From Solibacter sp039934035 (GTDB lineage Bacteria > Acidobacteriota > Terriglobia > Bryobacterales > Bryobacteraceae): 64,000 nt of DNA. Positions 27,029 through 37,294 of the stretch are shown in pieces. The stretch is taken from positions 1 through 64,000 of the forward strand of contig JBDTMZ010000033.1 of NCBI GenBank assembly GCA_039934035.1. Direction: 5' to 3'. The notes below the pieces were generated by a model. The model had not been told where the DNA came from. It worked only from the letters and a program-made list of their open reading frames with translations, and did not search any database. Both the position numbers and the translations under genes were made by a program. Within the stretch, counting starts at the first letter, position 1; every line of letters begins with the position of its first letter.

Positions 27029-30000
27029 ATGACTCGAACGATCTCGCGGTTACTCGGTAGTTTTGTATTCTTCTACGCGCATGCCTTCGCTGCCACGGCG
27101 GTATTTCAGCCGCTCGACACGACCACGCAGGGCAACTGGAAGGGAATCTATGGGCAAGATGGCCGTGTCATCGTCAATGACTCGACTGTGCTTCCGGCCT
27201 ACGCCACATTGACGACGACGGCCCCGACCTGGACATGGTGGCCTTCGAGCGTAGATCCGCGCGCCCTCTTGAAAGGCGCGTCGGCCACAGATCGCATCGC
27301 GTCCGCATATAATTCAGGCTCGTCGTTCACCCTGGACGTCAACCTCACCGACGGGCAACCGCACCAGATTGCCCTGTACTGCCTGGACCTCGACACAACC
27401 GCCCGAAACCAAAAGATCACCGTTATCGATGCTGCGACGAATGCCGCGCTCGATGTCCGAACCATCTCGAATTTCCACAATGGAGTTTATGCAATCTGGA
27501 ACGTGCAGGGGCACGTGCTGTTCCAGGTAACGAATCAGGGGGGCCTGAACGCGGTGGTTAGCGGGGTCTTCTTCCGCACTTTCGTCAGCGGACCGCCGCC
27601 CACCGTAAGCTTGACGAGCCCGGCTGCCGGGACAGTTTCCGGCCAAGTGGCTCTTTCGGCCAATGCGTCCTCCGGCGTCGGGCTGGCTTCGGTCCAGTTC
27701 CAACTGGATGGGGCCAATCTGGGAGCCCCGGTGGGGGGCACCGGACCGTCCTTCTCCAGCCAATGGAGCAGTACCAGCGCGGCTAATGGAACGCATGTGC
27801 TGACAGCCGTGGCAACGGATTCGCAGGGGCAGCAGGGCACTTCGACTCCAGTGTCGGTGACCGTGTCCAACGCTGGACCGCCGCCGCCGGCGGCCACCTT
27901 CGTGAAACTCGACACCACAACGAAAGGGACTTGGAAGGGCGTGTACGGGCAGGACGGGTACGTGATTCCCAACCTCACGCCGGACATCGCGAAGTTCCCC
28001 AGCTATCTGACGTCTGTACCGCGCACAGGAGGGTCTGCTTATAACTATCCCGGAGCCTCGAACACGGACCCTCGCTCGCTGCAAAAGGGCGAATCGGCGA
28101 CGGACCGGATCGCCTCAGTCTTCTACAGCAACCCGACGACGACGCCGTTCAGCTTTGACCTGAACATGACCGATGGACAGCCGCACCAGGTGGCGTTGTA
28201 CGTCTGGGATCTGGACACGAATGCACGGGCCGAGACGATTTCAATTCTGAATGCGGCCGACAACACTGTGCTCGATAGCCGCGCCATGTCGGCCCTCAAC
28301 GGCGGGGTGTGGGCGATCTGGAACCTGCAAGGCCACGTGATCGTCAAGGTTACCTTCACGGGCGGGCAGAATGCGGTGCTCAACGGACTCTTCTTCGGGC
28401 CGGTGGGAGTTGCGGTTCCACCGCCTACCGTCAGCATGACGAGTCCCGCCGCGGGCGCCGTGTCGGGTACGGTCACGTTGACGGCTAACGCCACCGCCAC
28501 TGCGGGCATCGCCTCGGTGCAGTTCCAACTCGATGGAGCCAACCTCGGCGCTCCGGTCACCACGGGCGGTCCGACCTATTCGATGCAGTGGGCATCGAGC
28601 ACGGCGTCAAACGGATCCCATACCGTGAGAGCCATTGCCACCGACACACAGGCCCAATCCACGACATCGGCCGGCGTCACGGTGACGGTGGGCAGCGGAT
28701 CGGTTCCCACGGTCAGCATCACCGCTCCGGCGCCCGGAGCAGTGTCCGGCACGGTCGCCGTGACTGCCAATGCCACGTCGACGGTAACAATGGCGTCGGT
28801 TCAGTTCCAGTTGGACGGCGCAAACCTTGGTGCTGCGGTTAGCGGGGTGGGTCCACTTTACTCGATCCAGTGGAACAGCGCCGCGGCGACCCCTGGATCT
28901 CATGTCTTGACGGCGATCGCGACGGACACAGCCGCTCACAACGCCACTTCCGCTGGAGTCACGGTCACGGTCCCGGGTTCCGGGACAGCGCCCACGGCCA
29001 CTTTTGTCAGAACCGATACGACCACCAAGGGTACCTGGAAGGGAGCATACGGGCAGGACGGCTATCTGATTCCCACCGGAGGCACCGACATTACCAAGTT
29101 CCCGGCCTATCTGTCCTCAATGCCCCGTACGGGCGGGGCAGTGTATACCTATGCAAACCTCAATGCGGACGTGCGCGCGCCCCAGAAACCAGACCCGGCG
29201 ACCGACCGGACCGCATCGGTAGTCTACACTTCCCCCAGCGCCACGCCGTTCAGCTTCGATGTGAACCTGACCGACGGTCAGGCCCATCAACTTGCGATGT
29301 ACTGCGTGGACTTCGATTCCAACGCGCGGCTGCAGACGGTTTCTATTCTAAACGCCGCAGACAACACAGTGCTGGACAGCCGCCCGATTTCGGCCATGAA
29401 CGGCGGAGTTTGGCTGGTCTGGAACCTGCAAGGCCACGTGATCATCAAAGTGACCTCCACCAGTTCCGGGAATAATGCGGTTACCAGCGGACTGTTCTTC
29501 GCCCCGGTCGGGTCGGCCGCTGCAGCGCCCACGGTCAGCATGACGAGCCCCAACGCGGGCACCGTCTCGGGAGCAGTCGGATTGGCGGCCAACGCCACCT
29601 CCACGGCGGGCGTGGCCTCGGTGCAGTTCCAACTGGATGGCGCCAACCTCGGCGCGCCGGTAACCGGCAGCGGGCCGAGCTATACGATGCAGTGGGCTTC
29701 CAACACGGTAGCCGACGGGGTCCATACGCTGAGGGCCGTCGCGACGGATACGCAGGCGCAGTCCACGACCTCGGCCAGTGTTACCGTGACGGTGTCGAAC
29801 AACGCATTGTTGCCCACCGTCAGCATCACCGCTCCGGCCCCGGGGGCCGTGACCGGCAGCGTGTCGGTCACCGCCAATGCCAGCTCCACGGTGGGCATGG
29901 CGTCGGTGCAGTTTCAGTTGGACGGAGCAAACCTCGGTGCGGCGGTTACGGGGAGCGGACCCACCTACACCACGTCATGGAATACCGCTACCGCCACCAA

Positions 30001-33000
30001 CGGATCGCATACCCTGACGGCAATCGCCACGGACACCGGCGCCCACAGCGCCACGTCGGCCGGAGTCACGGTCACGGTGTCGGCTCCGGGGACAGCGCCC
30101 GCTGCCACGTTTGTCAGAACCGACTCCACCACGAAGGGTACATGGAAGGGTGTGTACGGCCAGGATGGCTACCTGATTCCCACCGGAACCACAGATCTCA
30201 CCAAGTTCCCGGCGTACCTGGCGGCCCTGCCGCGCACCAGCGGGGCCGTATATAACTACCCCTCCTTCAACAGCGACGTGCGCGCGCCACAGAAGCCCGA
30301 CCCCGCAACCGACCGGACAGCTTCCCTGATCTACAGCAATCCCACCGGCACAGCGTTCAGCTTTGATGTGAACTTGACCGACGGGCTGGCACATCAACTG
30401 GCTGTGTACTGCGTGGATTTCGATACCAGCACGCGGGCGCAGACGATTTCGATTTTGAATGCCAACGACAATACGGTGCTGGACAGCCGCCCGATATCGG
30501 TCTTCAATGGCGGCCTGTGGGCAATCTGGAACGTGCAAGGCCACGTGATCATCAAGGTAGCCTACACGGCAGGGCAGAATGCGGTAATCAGCGGGCTCTA
30601 CTTCGGGCCCGTGGGAGCAGCCGCTCCGCCGCCGACAGTAAGTATGACGAGCCCCAGCGCAGGCTCCGTTTCGGGGTCGGTCACCTTGACAGCCAACGCC
30701 ACCTCTACCGTCGGGATCGCCTCCGTGCAGTTCCAACTCGATGGTGCGAACCTGGGCGCGCCGGTTACGGGGAGCGGGCCGAACTACTCGATGTCGTGGG
30801 CCTCCAACACGGCGTCCAACGGGTCGCATACGCTCAGAGCGATTGCCACCGACACGCAAGCCCAGTCCGCGACATCAAGCGGCGTTGCGGTTACGGTAAC
30901 GGGAAGCGGCGCCCTGCCCACAGTCAGCATCACCGCTCCGGCGAGTGGCGCCGTGTCCGGGACAGTCACGGTCACGGCGAATGCCACGTCCACGGCGGGT
31001 ATGGCTTCCGTGCAATTCCAGTTGGATGGAGCGAATCTTGGCGCAGCGGTGGCGGGGAGCGGGCCCACCTATTCCACCTCGTGGAATAGCGCTACCGCCA
31101 GCAACGGATCGCATACTTTGACGGCGATCGCGACCGATACCGCCGCCCACAGCGCGACTTCCGCAGGTGTCACGGTCAATGCGTCCAACACCGGGACTGC
31201 GGCCTCGGCCACGTTTGTCAACACCGACACCACGACGAAAGGAACCTGGAAGGGGACCTATGGCCAGGACGGCTACGTGATTCCCACCGGCGCGGCGGAC
31301 ATCACCAAGTTCCCCGGTTACCTGACGAGCCTGCCGCGCACGCAAGGGAGCTCGTACAACTACCCCGGCTACAACGCGGACTTGCGCGCTCCGCAAAAAC
31401 CCGACCCCGCAACCGACCGGACCGGTTCCGTGGTCTACAGCAACCCAAGCAGTACGCCATTTAGCTTTGATATGAACCTGTCCGACGGCCAGGCACACCA
31501 GGTGGCGGTATACTGCGTGGACTACGATTCCAACGCACGCGCCCAAAGCATTTCGATTCTGGACGCCGTCACCAACGCGGTGCTGGATACGCGCCAGGTA
31601 TCGGCGTTCAACGGCGGCGCCTGGGTGGTGTGGAGCCTGAAAGGCCACGTGATCATCAAGGTCGCAACCACCAACTCCGGCAACAACGCGGTGATCAGCG
31701 GCATTTTCCTGGGCGCCAACGCGCCACCGCCGCCGGCTCCCACGGTCAGCATGACGAGCCCCGCAGCCGGGCCGGTAGCGAACACGGTAACCCTGACGGC
31801 GAACGCCACCTCGACGGTTGGAGTCGCATCGGTGCAATTCCGACTCGATGGAGCCAACCTGGGAGCGCCTGTCACCGTTGGAGGGCCGAACTACTCGACG
31901 ACGTGGAACACGCTGACGGCGGGTAATGGCTCGCACAGCCTCACCGCCATCGCCACCGATACAGTGGGTCAGACGACCCCCTCGGCAGGAGTCACGGTCT
32001 CGGTTTCGAATTCCGGGCCTGCGCCCACTGTGAGCATCACGGCTCCGGCGCCCGGGAACGTTTCCGGTAACGTTGCGATAACGGCGAATACGACCACTAC
32101 GCTGGCCATCGCCTCGGTGCAGTTCAAGCTGGGTGGCACCAACCTGGGACCGCCCGTCACGGGCGCCGGGCCGACTTTCTCCATGACATGGAACACATTC
32201 GCCAGCGGCAATGGGCCCTTTAGCCTGACCGCGCTGGTCACCGATTCGATCGGCCAGACGGGCACATCGTCCGCAGTGCAGGTCACGGTGGCGAACGTGG
32301 GTCCGCCGGCGCCCTCGGGCCAGATTGTGAATCTGGATCGAACTACAGCGGGCAGTTGGAAAGGCCTGTACGGTCAAGAGGGTTACATCATTCCCAATAC
32401 GCCGAACGATTTCAGCGCAACGCCGTCATGGGCGACCATCACCGGTACCGGCAGCACGCACTACGTCTATTCGGGGTTCGCCTCGACGACGTACGCCTAC
32501 GGCTTGCTGAAGCCGGATCCCGCCACGGACCGGATTGTCTCCGTTTTCCCCACAAATGGCGGAGCCGGCACGAGCATGAGTTGGGATGTGAACATCAGCG
32601 ATTCGCTAACCCACCAGGTGGCCCTGTATTGCCTGGACTTCGACACCAACGCGCGTGCGCAGACGATCCAGGTACTAAACGCGAACACCAACGCGGTGCT
32701 GGCCACCACTTCGATCGCGAATTACCACACCGGTGTGTGGGCGGTCTACAACATCGCCGGCCACGTGATCCTGAAGGTGACCTCCACCGGCGCCGGAAAT
32801 GGAGTGGTGAGCGGTCTGTTCTTTGGACCAGCCACGCCGCCGCCACCGCTACCCACGGTCAGCGTGACCTCACCGGCCGCCGGCAGTGTCTCCGGCCTGG
32901 TTACTTTAAGCGCCAATGCAACTTCAACCATCGGCGTCGCATCGGTTCAGTTCCAACTGGACGGAACGACGAATGTCGGGCCGGTATTGACCGGCGCCGG

Positions 33001-36000
33001 CCCGCTGTTCACGATGCAGTGGAACAGCACCACAACGACGAATGGAGCGCACACCTTAACGGCAATCGTGACAGACCTCCTGGGCCAGACCGTGCCATCG
33101 GCCAGCGTGGCGATCCTGGTTGGAAACGGTCCGCCGCCGACAGTGAGCGTTACAGCGCCGGCACCGGGAGCCGTGCTGGGGCAGGTTGCTCTTTCCGCTA
33201 CGGCCAGTTCCACGGTTGGGCTGGCGTCGGTCCAATTCCAGGTGGACGGCGCGAATCTCGGTTCCGCGGTGCAAGGCGCCGGCCCGACCTTCCAGGCCCA
33301 GTGGGACAGCACGAAGATCGCCAACGGTGCGCACTCGGTGACGGCTATTGCGACCGACACATTCGGACAGCACGCTACTTCGGCTGCGGTCGCAGTGACG
33401 GTTACAAACCCGGCGCCCGTGATCAGCATCACCGCCCCGGCGGCAGGCCCGGTGGCCGGCACCGTCACAATAACGGCGAATGCAACTTCCGCATCGGGAA
33501 TCGCGTCCGTGCAATTCAAATTGGACAACGCGAATATCGGAGCGGCGGTCATCGCAGGCGGTCCAAACTACTCGTTCCAGTGGAGCAGCTCCACCGCGCT
33601 GAACGGATCGCGCACGCTGACGGCGGTAGCCACGGACCTCTTAGGTCAGCAAAAGACTTCGGCGCCGGTGACGGTGACGGTTTCCAACCCGCCACCCACG
33701 GTGAGCATCACCAACCCGGCCAATGCGAGCACGGTTGGCGGAGCGGTAACCATTAACGCCAACGCTACTTCGGCGATCGGAGTTGCGTCACTGCAATTCG
33801 CGGTGGACGGCGTTGCTTTGGGCACGGCCATCTCGGGGGCAGGACCGAACTTCTCCAAGCAATGGCAGACCACGCCCGCCATGAACGGCCCACATACCCT
33901 AACTGCCACGGCCACTGACCTTCAAGGGCAGACCTCCTCGGGATCCGTCACCGTGACGGTATCGACCGTGGCCGCACCTACAGTCAACATCACCGGCCCC
34001 AGCGGCGGCGTGCAGGGCACGGTGTCGGTCACCGCCTTGGCCACGTCGTCGATCGGTATGGCTTCGGTGCAATTCCAACTGGACGGAGCGAATCTGGGTG
34101 CGGTGGTTAACGGCGCCGGTCCTTACGCGGTTTCGTGGGACACGACGAAATCCCAGAATGGATCGCATGCTTTGACTGCGATTGCGACCGATACATTGAA
34201 CCAAGCGGCGACCTCTCCCGTGGCGACCGTAACCGTGGCCAATCCTCCGCCCACGGTCTCGATCACGGCGCCGGCGGGGGGAGCGACTGTCACGGGAACA
34301 AACGTGACCCTGACAGCTACGGCAGCGTCGGGAGTAGGCTTGGCTTCCTTGCAGTTCAAGCTGGAAGATGGGAGCACCCTGGCAACTGTTCCTGGAGCGG
34401 GGCCAACCTTCTCCACCTCGTGGAACAGCACCGGGACGCTGAATGGGAGTCACACCCTGACTGCGGTTGCGACCGACGCGCAGGGGCAGGCAGGCACATC
34501 CGCGGGAGTCTCGATCACGGTCCACAACACAGCCGTGGCGACTCCCAAGGCGATCTATGTCCAGTCGGCCGCAGGCATCCTGGGAGCCGGCACCACCGCC
34601 TGTCCGGCCGGTGGTACTCCGAGACCTATCTACGCACACTCGAACGGATCTTTCATCGGCAGTTGGAAAGCACCTTTCGGCACGTTGGACGGACAGTCCC
34701 TGGCCCCGGGTTTCACCGGCGGCACGGGATATGTGACGACCAATATCAGTGGCGGGAACGGCTTTACCTATACCGACTCCTCCTGCGAACTCACCGATTC
34801 GCGTGCGATGGAGGCGGTTACCGCCGGGCAGGACCGGGTGTTCGCGGTTTACTATTCGGCGAGCCAATTCCAGGTCGACCTGGACATCAATGACGGTCGG
34901 TCGCACCTGATGGCGGTTTATGCTTTCGATCCCGAACCGAACGCCCACCGCACGGAGATTCTGGAGATCGCCGACGCCTTTGGCAATGTTCTGGACAGCC
35001 GCCCGATATCGAACTTTTACGGTGGCATCTACGTGGTCTGGAACGTCCAGGGGCATATTGTTCTGAAGGTGAAGAACACAAACCCCGGACAAAACGCGGT
35101 GATCAGCGGAGTGTTCTTCAGGAGTTTCTCCGGCAATGCGCCGTTGGTCTCGGTTACCAGTCCGTCAGCGAATGCCAGCGTGCAGAAAGCGGTTCCAGTG
35201 ATCGCTTCGGCAACCACTACCTCGCCTTCCGGAATTGGCTCCGTCCGCTTCCAACTCGATGGAGCGGACCTCAATTCGCCGGTAAACGCGGCCGGGTCTA
35301 CCTTCACCGCACAGTGGGTTACGCCAACGGTAGCCAATGGAGCACATACCTTGACGGCAATCGCAGTCGATGGCCTGTTGCAGGCGTCCGTATCGCCGGG
35401 CGTCCAGGTGACGGTGAATAACGGACCGGCGCCGGCGGCATCGGCAACCTTCGTCGGCAGCGATGCCGCCACGCAAGGAAACTGGAAGGTGAAGTATGGC
35501 GCAGAGGGCTATGTGCTGCCCTGCAACTCCCTCCAGGTCAACTGCCCGAATGGTCTGACCGTCAATCCATTCTATGCGGCAGTGGACACGAAGGGCGCCC
35601 TCCAGTACACATACGGGTTGGGGCCGGCGGGTTCGACCTCTCCCAAGGTGCTCTACACTCCGAACTCGACGCAACAGAACGAGTCGGTCTTCTACCAACT
35701 GTTCGACAAGAACTTGAATACCTGCGCGGTCGGGACCAGCGCCGGGTGCAATGTCCCCATCCTGTTGGATATTAATCTGCAGGATTACGGTCAGCATCAA
35801 CTCTCGCTGTATTTCCTTGACCACGGATCAAGCCAACATCAGACCGTCACGATTCTGGATGCGAATAACCCCAGCACGGTGCTGAGCACACAAAACGTGA
35901 CGTTCCCCATGACAGGTTTCTATCTGACGTGGACATTGCAGGGACATGTCCTGGTGCAGATTTCCGAAACCGGCGGACCAACAGATGCCTCGAACAGTGT

Positions 36001-36037
36001 GATCCTGTCGGGGGTCTTCTTCCAGCCGGCACAGTAG
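27029..36037 (+). CDS. Giant secreted protein of alternating W modules and Ig-like domains
   Basis: 3002 residues from ATG 27029, chosen because it opens a signal peptide (LLGSFVFFYAHAFAATA) after GGAGACCAGG; a GTG at 26939 is in frame. I count 8 W modules (WKG-type Trp codons at about 27137, 27932, 29036, 30143, 31247, 32357, 34664, 35483) and 16 Ig-like domains (pattern PTVSITAPAPGAVSGTVTVT, ASVQFQLDGANLG, GSHTLTAIATD). The order is W-Ig, then W-Ig-Ig four times, W-Ig6, W-Ig, W. Module 7 is the most diverged and carries two Cys. There is no membrane anchor, sortase signal or catalytic motif, and the last W module ends the protein. It is probably a surface or matrix protein. Possible sigma-54 control is described above. 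Confidence 0.88.
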   Translation: MTRTISRLLGSFVFFYAHAFAATAVFQPLDTTTQGNWKGIYGQDGRVIVNDSTVLPAYATLTTTAPTWTWWPSSVDPRALLKGASATDRIASAYNSGSSFTLDVNLTDGQPHQIALYCLDLDTTARNQKITVIDAATNAALDVRTISNFHNGVYAIWNVQGHVLFQVTNQGGLNAVVSGVFFRTFVSGPPPTVSLTSPAAGTVSGQVALSANASSGVGLASVQFQLDGANLGAPVGGTGPSFSSQWSSTSAANGTHVLTAVATDSQGQQGTSTPVSVTVSNAGPPPPAATFVKLDTTTKGTWKGVYGQDGYVIPNLTPDIAKFPSYLTSVPRTGGSAYNYPGASNTDPRSLQKGESATDRIASVFYSNPTTTPFSFDLNMTDGQPHQVALYVWDLDTNARAETISILNAADNTVLDSRAMSALNGGVWAIWNLQGHVIVKVTFTGGQNAVLNGLFFGPVGVAVPPPTVSMTSPAAGAVSGTVTLTANATATAGIASVQFQLDGANLGAPVTTGGPTYSMQWASSTASNGSHTVRAIATDTQAQSTTSAGVTVTVGSGSVPTVSITAPAPGAVSGTVAVTANATSTVTMASVQFQLDGANLGAAVSGVGPLYSIQWNSAAATPGSHVLTAIATDTAAHNATSAGVTVTVPGSGTAPTATFVRTDTTTKGTWKGAYGQDGYLIPTGGTDITKFPAYLSSMPRTGGAVYTYANLNADVRAPQKPDPATDRTASVVYTSPSATPFSFDVNLTDGQAHQLAMYCVDFDSNARLQTVSILNAADNTVLDSRPISAMNGGVWLVWNLQGHVIIKVTSTSSGNNAVTSGLFFAPVGSAAAAPTVSMTSPNAGTVSGAVGLAANATSTAGVASVQFQLDGANLGAPVTGSGPSYTMQWASNTVADGVHTLRAVATDTQAQSTTSASVTVTVSNNALLPTVSITAPAPGAVTGSVSVTANASSTVGMASVQFQLDGANLGAAVTGSGPTYTTSWNTATATNGSHTLTAIATDTGAHSATSAGVTVTVSAPGTAPAATFVRTDSTTKGTWKGVYGQDGYLIPTGTTDLTKFPAYLAALPRTSGAVYNYPSFNSDVRAPQKPDPATDRTASLIYSNPTGTAFSFDVNLTDGLAHQLAVYCVDFDTSTRAQTISILNANDNTVLDSRPISVFNGGLWAIWNVQGHVIIKVAYTAGQNAVISGLYFGPVGAAAPPPTVSMTSPSAGSVSGSVTLTANATSTVGIASVQFQLDGANLGAPVTGSGPNYSMSWASNTASNGSHTLRAIATDTQAQSATSSGVAVTVTGSGALPTVSITAPASGAVSGTVTVTANATSTAGMASVQFQLDGANLGAAVAGSGPTYSTSWNSATASNGSHTLTAIATDTAAHSATSAGVTVNASNTGTAASATFVNTDTTTKGTWKGTYGQDGYVIPTGAADITKFPGYLTSLPRTQGSSYNYPGYNADLRAPQKPDPATDRTGSVVYSNPSSTPFSFDMNLSDGQAHQVAVYCVDYDSNARAQSISILDAVTNAVLDTRQVSAFNGGAWVVWSLKGHVIIKVATTNSGNNAVISGIFLGANAPPPPAPTVSMTSPAAGPVANTVTLTANATSTVGVASVQFRLDGANLGAPVTVGGPNYSTTWNTLTAGNGSHSLTAIATDTVGQTTPSAGVTVSVSNSGPAPTVSITAPAPGNVSGNVAITANTTTTLAIASVQFKLGGTNLGPPVTGAGPTFSMTWNTFASGNGPFSLTALVTDSIGQTGTSSAVQVTVANVGPPAPSGQIVNLDRTTAGSWKGLYGQEGYIIPNTPNDFSATPSWATITGTGSTHYVYSGFASTTYAYGLLKPDPATDRIVSVFPTNGGAGTSMSWDVNISDSLTHQVALYCLDFDTNARAQTIQVLNANTNAVLATTSIANYHTGVWAVYNIAGHVILKVTSTGAGNGVVSGLFFGPATPPPPLPTVSVTSPAAGSVSGLVTLSANATSTIGVASVQFQLDGTTNVGPVLTGAGPLFTMQWNSTTTTNGAHTLTAIVTDLLGQTVPSASVAILVGNGPPPTVSVTAPAPGAVLGQVALSATASSTVGLASVQFQVDGANLGSAVQGAGPTFQAQWDSTKIANGAHSVTAIATDTFGQHATSAAVAVTVTNPAPVISITAPAAGPVAGTVTITANATSASGIASVQFKLDNANIGAAVIAGGPNYSFQWSSSTALNGSRTLTAVATDLLGQQKTSAPVTVTVSNPPPTVSITNPANASTVGGAVTINANATSAIGVASLQFAVDGVALGTAISGAGPNFSKQWQTTPAMNGPHTLTATATDLQGQTSSGSVTVTVSTVAAPTVNITGPSGGVQGTVSVTALATSSIGMASVQFQLDGANLGAVVNGAGPYAVSWDTTKSQNGSHALTAIATDTLNQAATSPVATVTVANPPPTVSITAPAGGATVTGTNVTLTATAASGVGLASLQFKLEDGSTLATVPGAGPTFSTSWNSTGTLNGSHTLTAVATDAQGQAGTSAGVSITVHNTAVATPKAIYVQSAAGILGAGTTACPAGGTPRPIYAHSNGSFIGSWKAPFGTLDGQSLAPGFTGGTGYVTTNISGGNGFTYTDSSCELTDSRAMEAVTAGQDRVFAVYYSASQFQVDLDINDGRSHLMAVYAFDPEPNAHRTEILEIADAFGNVLDSRPISNFYGGIYVVWNVQGHIVLKVKNTNPGQNAVISGVFFRSFSGNAPLVSVTSPSANASVQKAVPVIASATTTSPSGIGSVRFQLDGADLNSPVNAAGSTFTAQWVTPTVANGAHTLTAIAVDGLLQASVSPGVQVTVNNGPAPAASATFVGSDAATQGNWKVKYGAEGYVLPCNSLQVNCPNGLTVNPFYAAVDTKGALQYTYGLGPAGSTSPKVLYTPNSTQQNESVFYQLFDKNLNTCAVGTSAGCNVPILLDINLQDYGQHQLSLYFLDHGSSQHQTVTILDANNPSTVLSTQNVTFPMTGFYLTWTLQGHVLVQISETGGPTDASNSVILSGVFFQPAQ
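27890..32860 (+). repeat. Higher-order tandem repeat of about 1.1 kb (W-Ig-Ig unit)
   Basis: The same Trp codon of consecutive W modules recurs at 27932, 29036, 30143, 31247 and 32357. The spacing is 1104, 1107, 1104 and 1110 bases, all multiples of three. DNA similarity between units is high, so the central part grew by unequal in-frame duplication. Confidence 0.85.
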
Positions 36038-36045
36038 CAACTCAA

Positions 36046-36071
36046 GGGACGAACCCGCCAGGGTTCGTCCC
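36046..36071. terminator. Hairpin between convergent genes
   Basis: Perfect 11-base stem GGGACGAACCC-GCCA-GGGTTCGTCCC between the giant gene stop and the convergent hydrolase stop. It has no clear T tract, but position and stem strength favour a bidirectional terminator. Confidence 0.6.
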
Positions 36072-36074
36072 CCA

Positions 36075-37139
36075 CTACAGAAACAGCTCGAACCACGCGA
36101 GCATCTTTTGTTTCATGAGTTCCGAGTACACATGGCCGGTGTTCGGAAGAATGACGCTATTGAATCGGTCCGGTTTGCCATACAGGGCATAGCATCGACT
36201 CAAGACCTCCTCGAGCGTCCGGACTCCCTTGGGCGGAGATCCGGCATCCCGATCACCCGTCATCGCGAGAAAAGGGCGGGGGGCGATCAACGACATAACG
36301 CCTTCGGTGTCGAAAGCGCGAAGCAAGCCAGGCACGTAGTAATAGATGCCGTGCTGAGGCAGACCCCTTGTGGCAATCAGGTCCTGGTAGCGCGTGAAAC
36401 ATGCCGCGCCGACGACGGCCTTGACGCGTTCATCAATGGCCGCAAGCCACCAGGCTGCTGTGCTGCCCATACTCATGCCTTGTGTCCCGATCCGCGCCGG
36501 GTCGACTTCCGGGCGCGATACAAGATAGTCCAGCGCCATCTGCTGATCTCGGAGCATCATGCCCCAGAGCGTCCGGCCGAGCCACAAATTGAGCTTGAAC
36601 AGCGAACTCTCCTCAGTGGACGGTGAGGCGTTCGGGCCGTCCGGACCGCTACCCCTGCGTTCGCCGGAGAAGTAGTTGTCAATTGCCATGACGACAAATC
36701 CCCTGGCAGCGAGGCGCTCCGCTACATTCTGCTGTGAGGAGATTCGACCGAAAATGCCTTCCTTGCTGCCGCCGTGGCCATGTATCGCCAGGACGGCGGG
36801 ACCGGGCTTTGTGATTCCCAAAGGGATGGCGATATACCCTGGGACAACCGAATCGACGCAGTTCTGAAACGTGAATTTCTCGATCGTGAACCCACGGGCC
36901 TGCTTTCTCCACACGGTACGGACGGCCGGAATGGGCGGCCTTGGCGGCCGGTCGCCCAGGCTGCCGATCACGATCGAACTTACGCTTTCGCGTTCGCGTA
37001 TCCAGTCGGCCGCGTTGCCCGGCAGGCTGAAGCGCCCGACGGGCAGTTGGCGGTATGCATCGGGCACGCCCGCCCACGGCGCCTGCACAGGAGCGCGCCG
37101 GAGCCTTGAGATTGCCAGGGAACGCAGATGATTCCACAT
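36075..37139 (-). CDS. Alpha/beta hydrolase (dienelactone hydrolase/acetylxylan-esterase-like)
   Basis: 354 residues, with no signal peptide visible. The hydrolase core has AVLAIHGHGGSKEG (oxyanion region, about 117-130), a nucleophile elbow GTQGMSMGS (Ser about residue 223), PFLAMTGDRDAG (acid Asp) and a late His in NTGHVYSE. The region between the oxyanion loop and the elbow (NYFSGERRGSG) is an insertion common in this hydrolase group. The substrate is unknown; an ester of a sugar or of a small acid is plausible. The gene stands alone, convergent to the giant gene and divergent from the YdcF-like gene. Confidence 0.78.
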   Translation of the reverse strand: MWNHLRSLAISRLRRAPVQAPWAGVPDAYRQLPVGRFSLPGNAADWIRERESVSSIVIGSLGDRPPRPPIPAVRTVWRKQARGFTIEKFTFQNCVDSVVPGYIAIPLGITKPGPAVLAIHGHGGSKEGIFGRISSQQNVAERLAARGFVVMAIDNYFSGERRGSGPDGPNASPSTEESSLFKLNLWLGRTLWGMMLRDQQMALDYLVSRPEVDPARIGTQGMSMGSTAAWWLAAIDERVKAVVGAACFTRYQDLIATRGLPQHGIYYYVPGLLRAFDTEGVMSLIAPRPFLAMTGDRDAGSPPKGVRTLEEVLSRCYALYGKPDRFNSVILPNTGHVYSELMKQKMLAWFELFL

Positions 37140-37294
37140 AACGAGGGAGAAGCTAAGCCATTTTCGACGTTGGGCGGAGTATCGTCAAGCGCCCCATGCG
37201 CCCTGTCAAGGCAAAGTAGAAATGTCCCCATGCGCCCCATGGGCTGAGATTGGATGGGATGGCTCAGTGTGCAATACTGGCAGGGTCTATCCTC

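Noticed and set aside
30875..32377. 500-codon minus-strand frame
   Set aside because: Mirror of the Ig-like repeats; the repeat structure keeps the antisense frame open.
33899..35092. 397-codon minus-strand frame
   Set aside because: Antisense of the 9-kb gene; no recognisable content.
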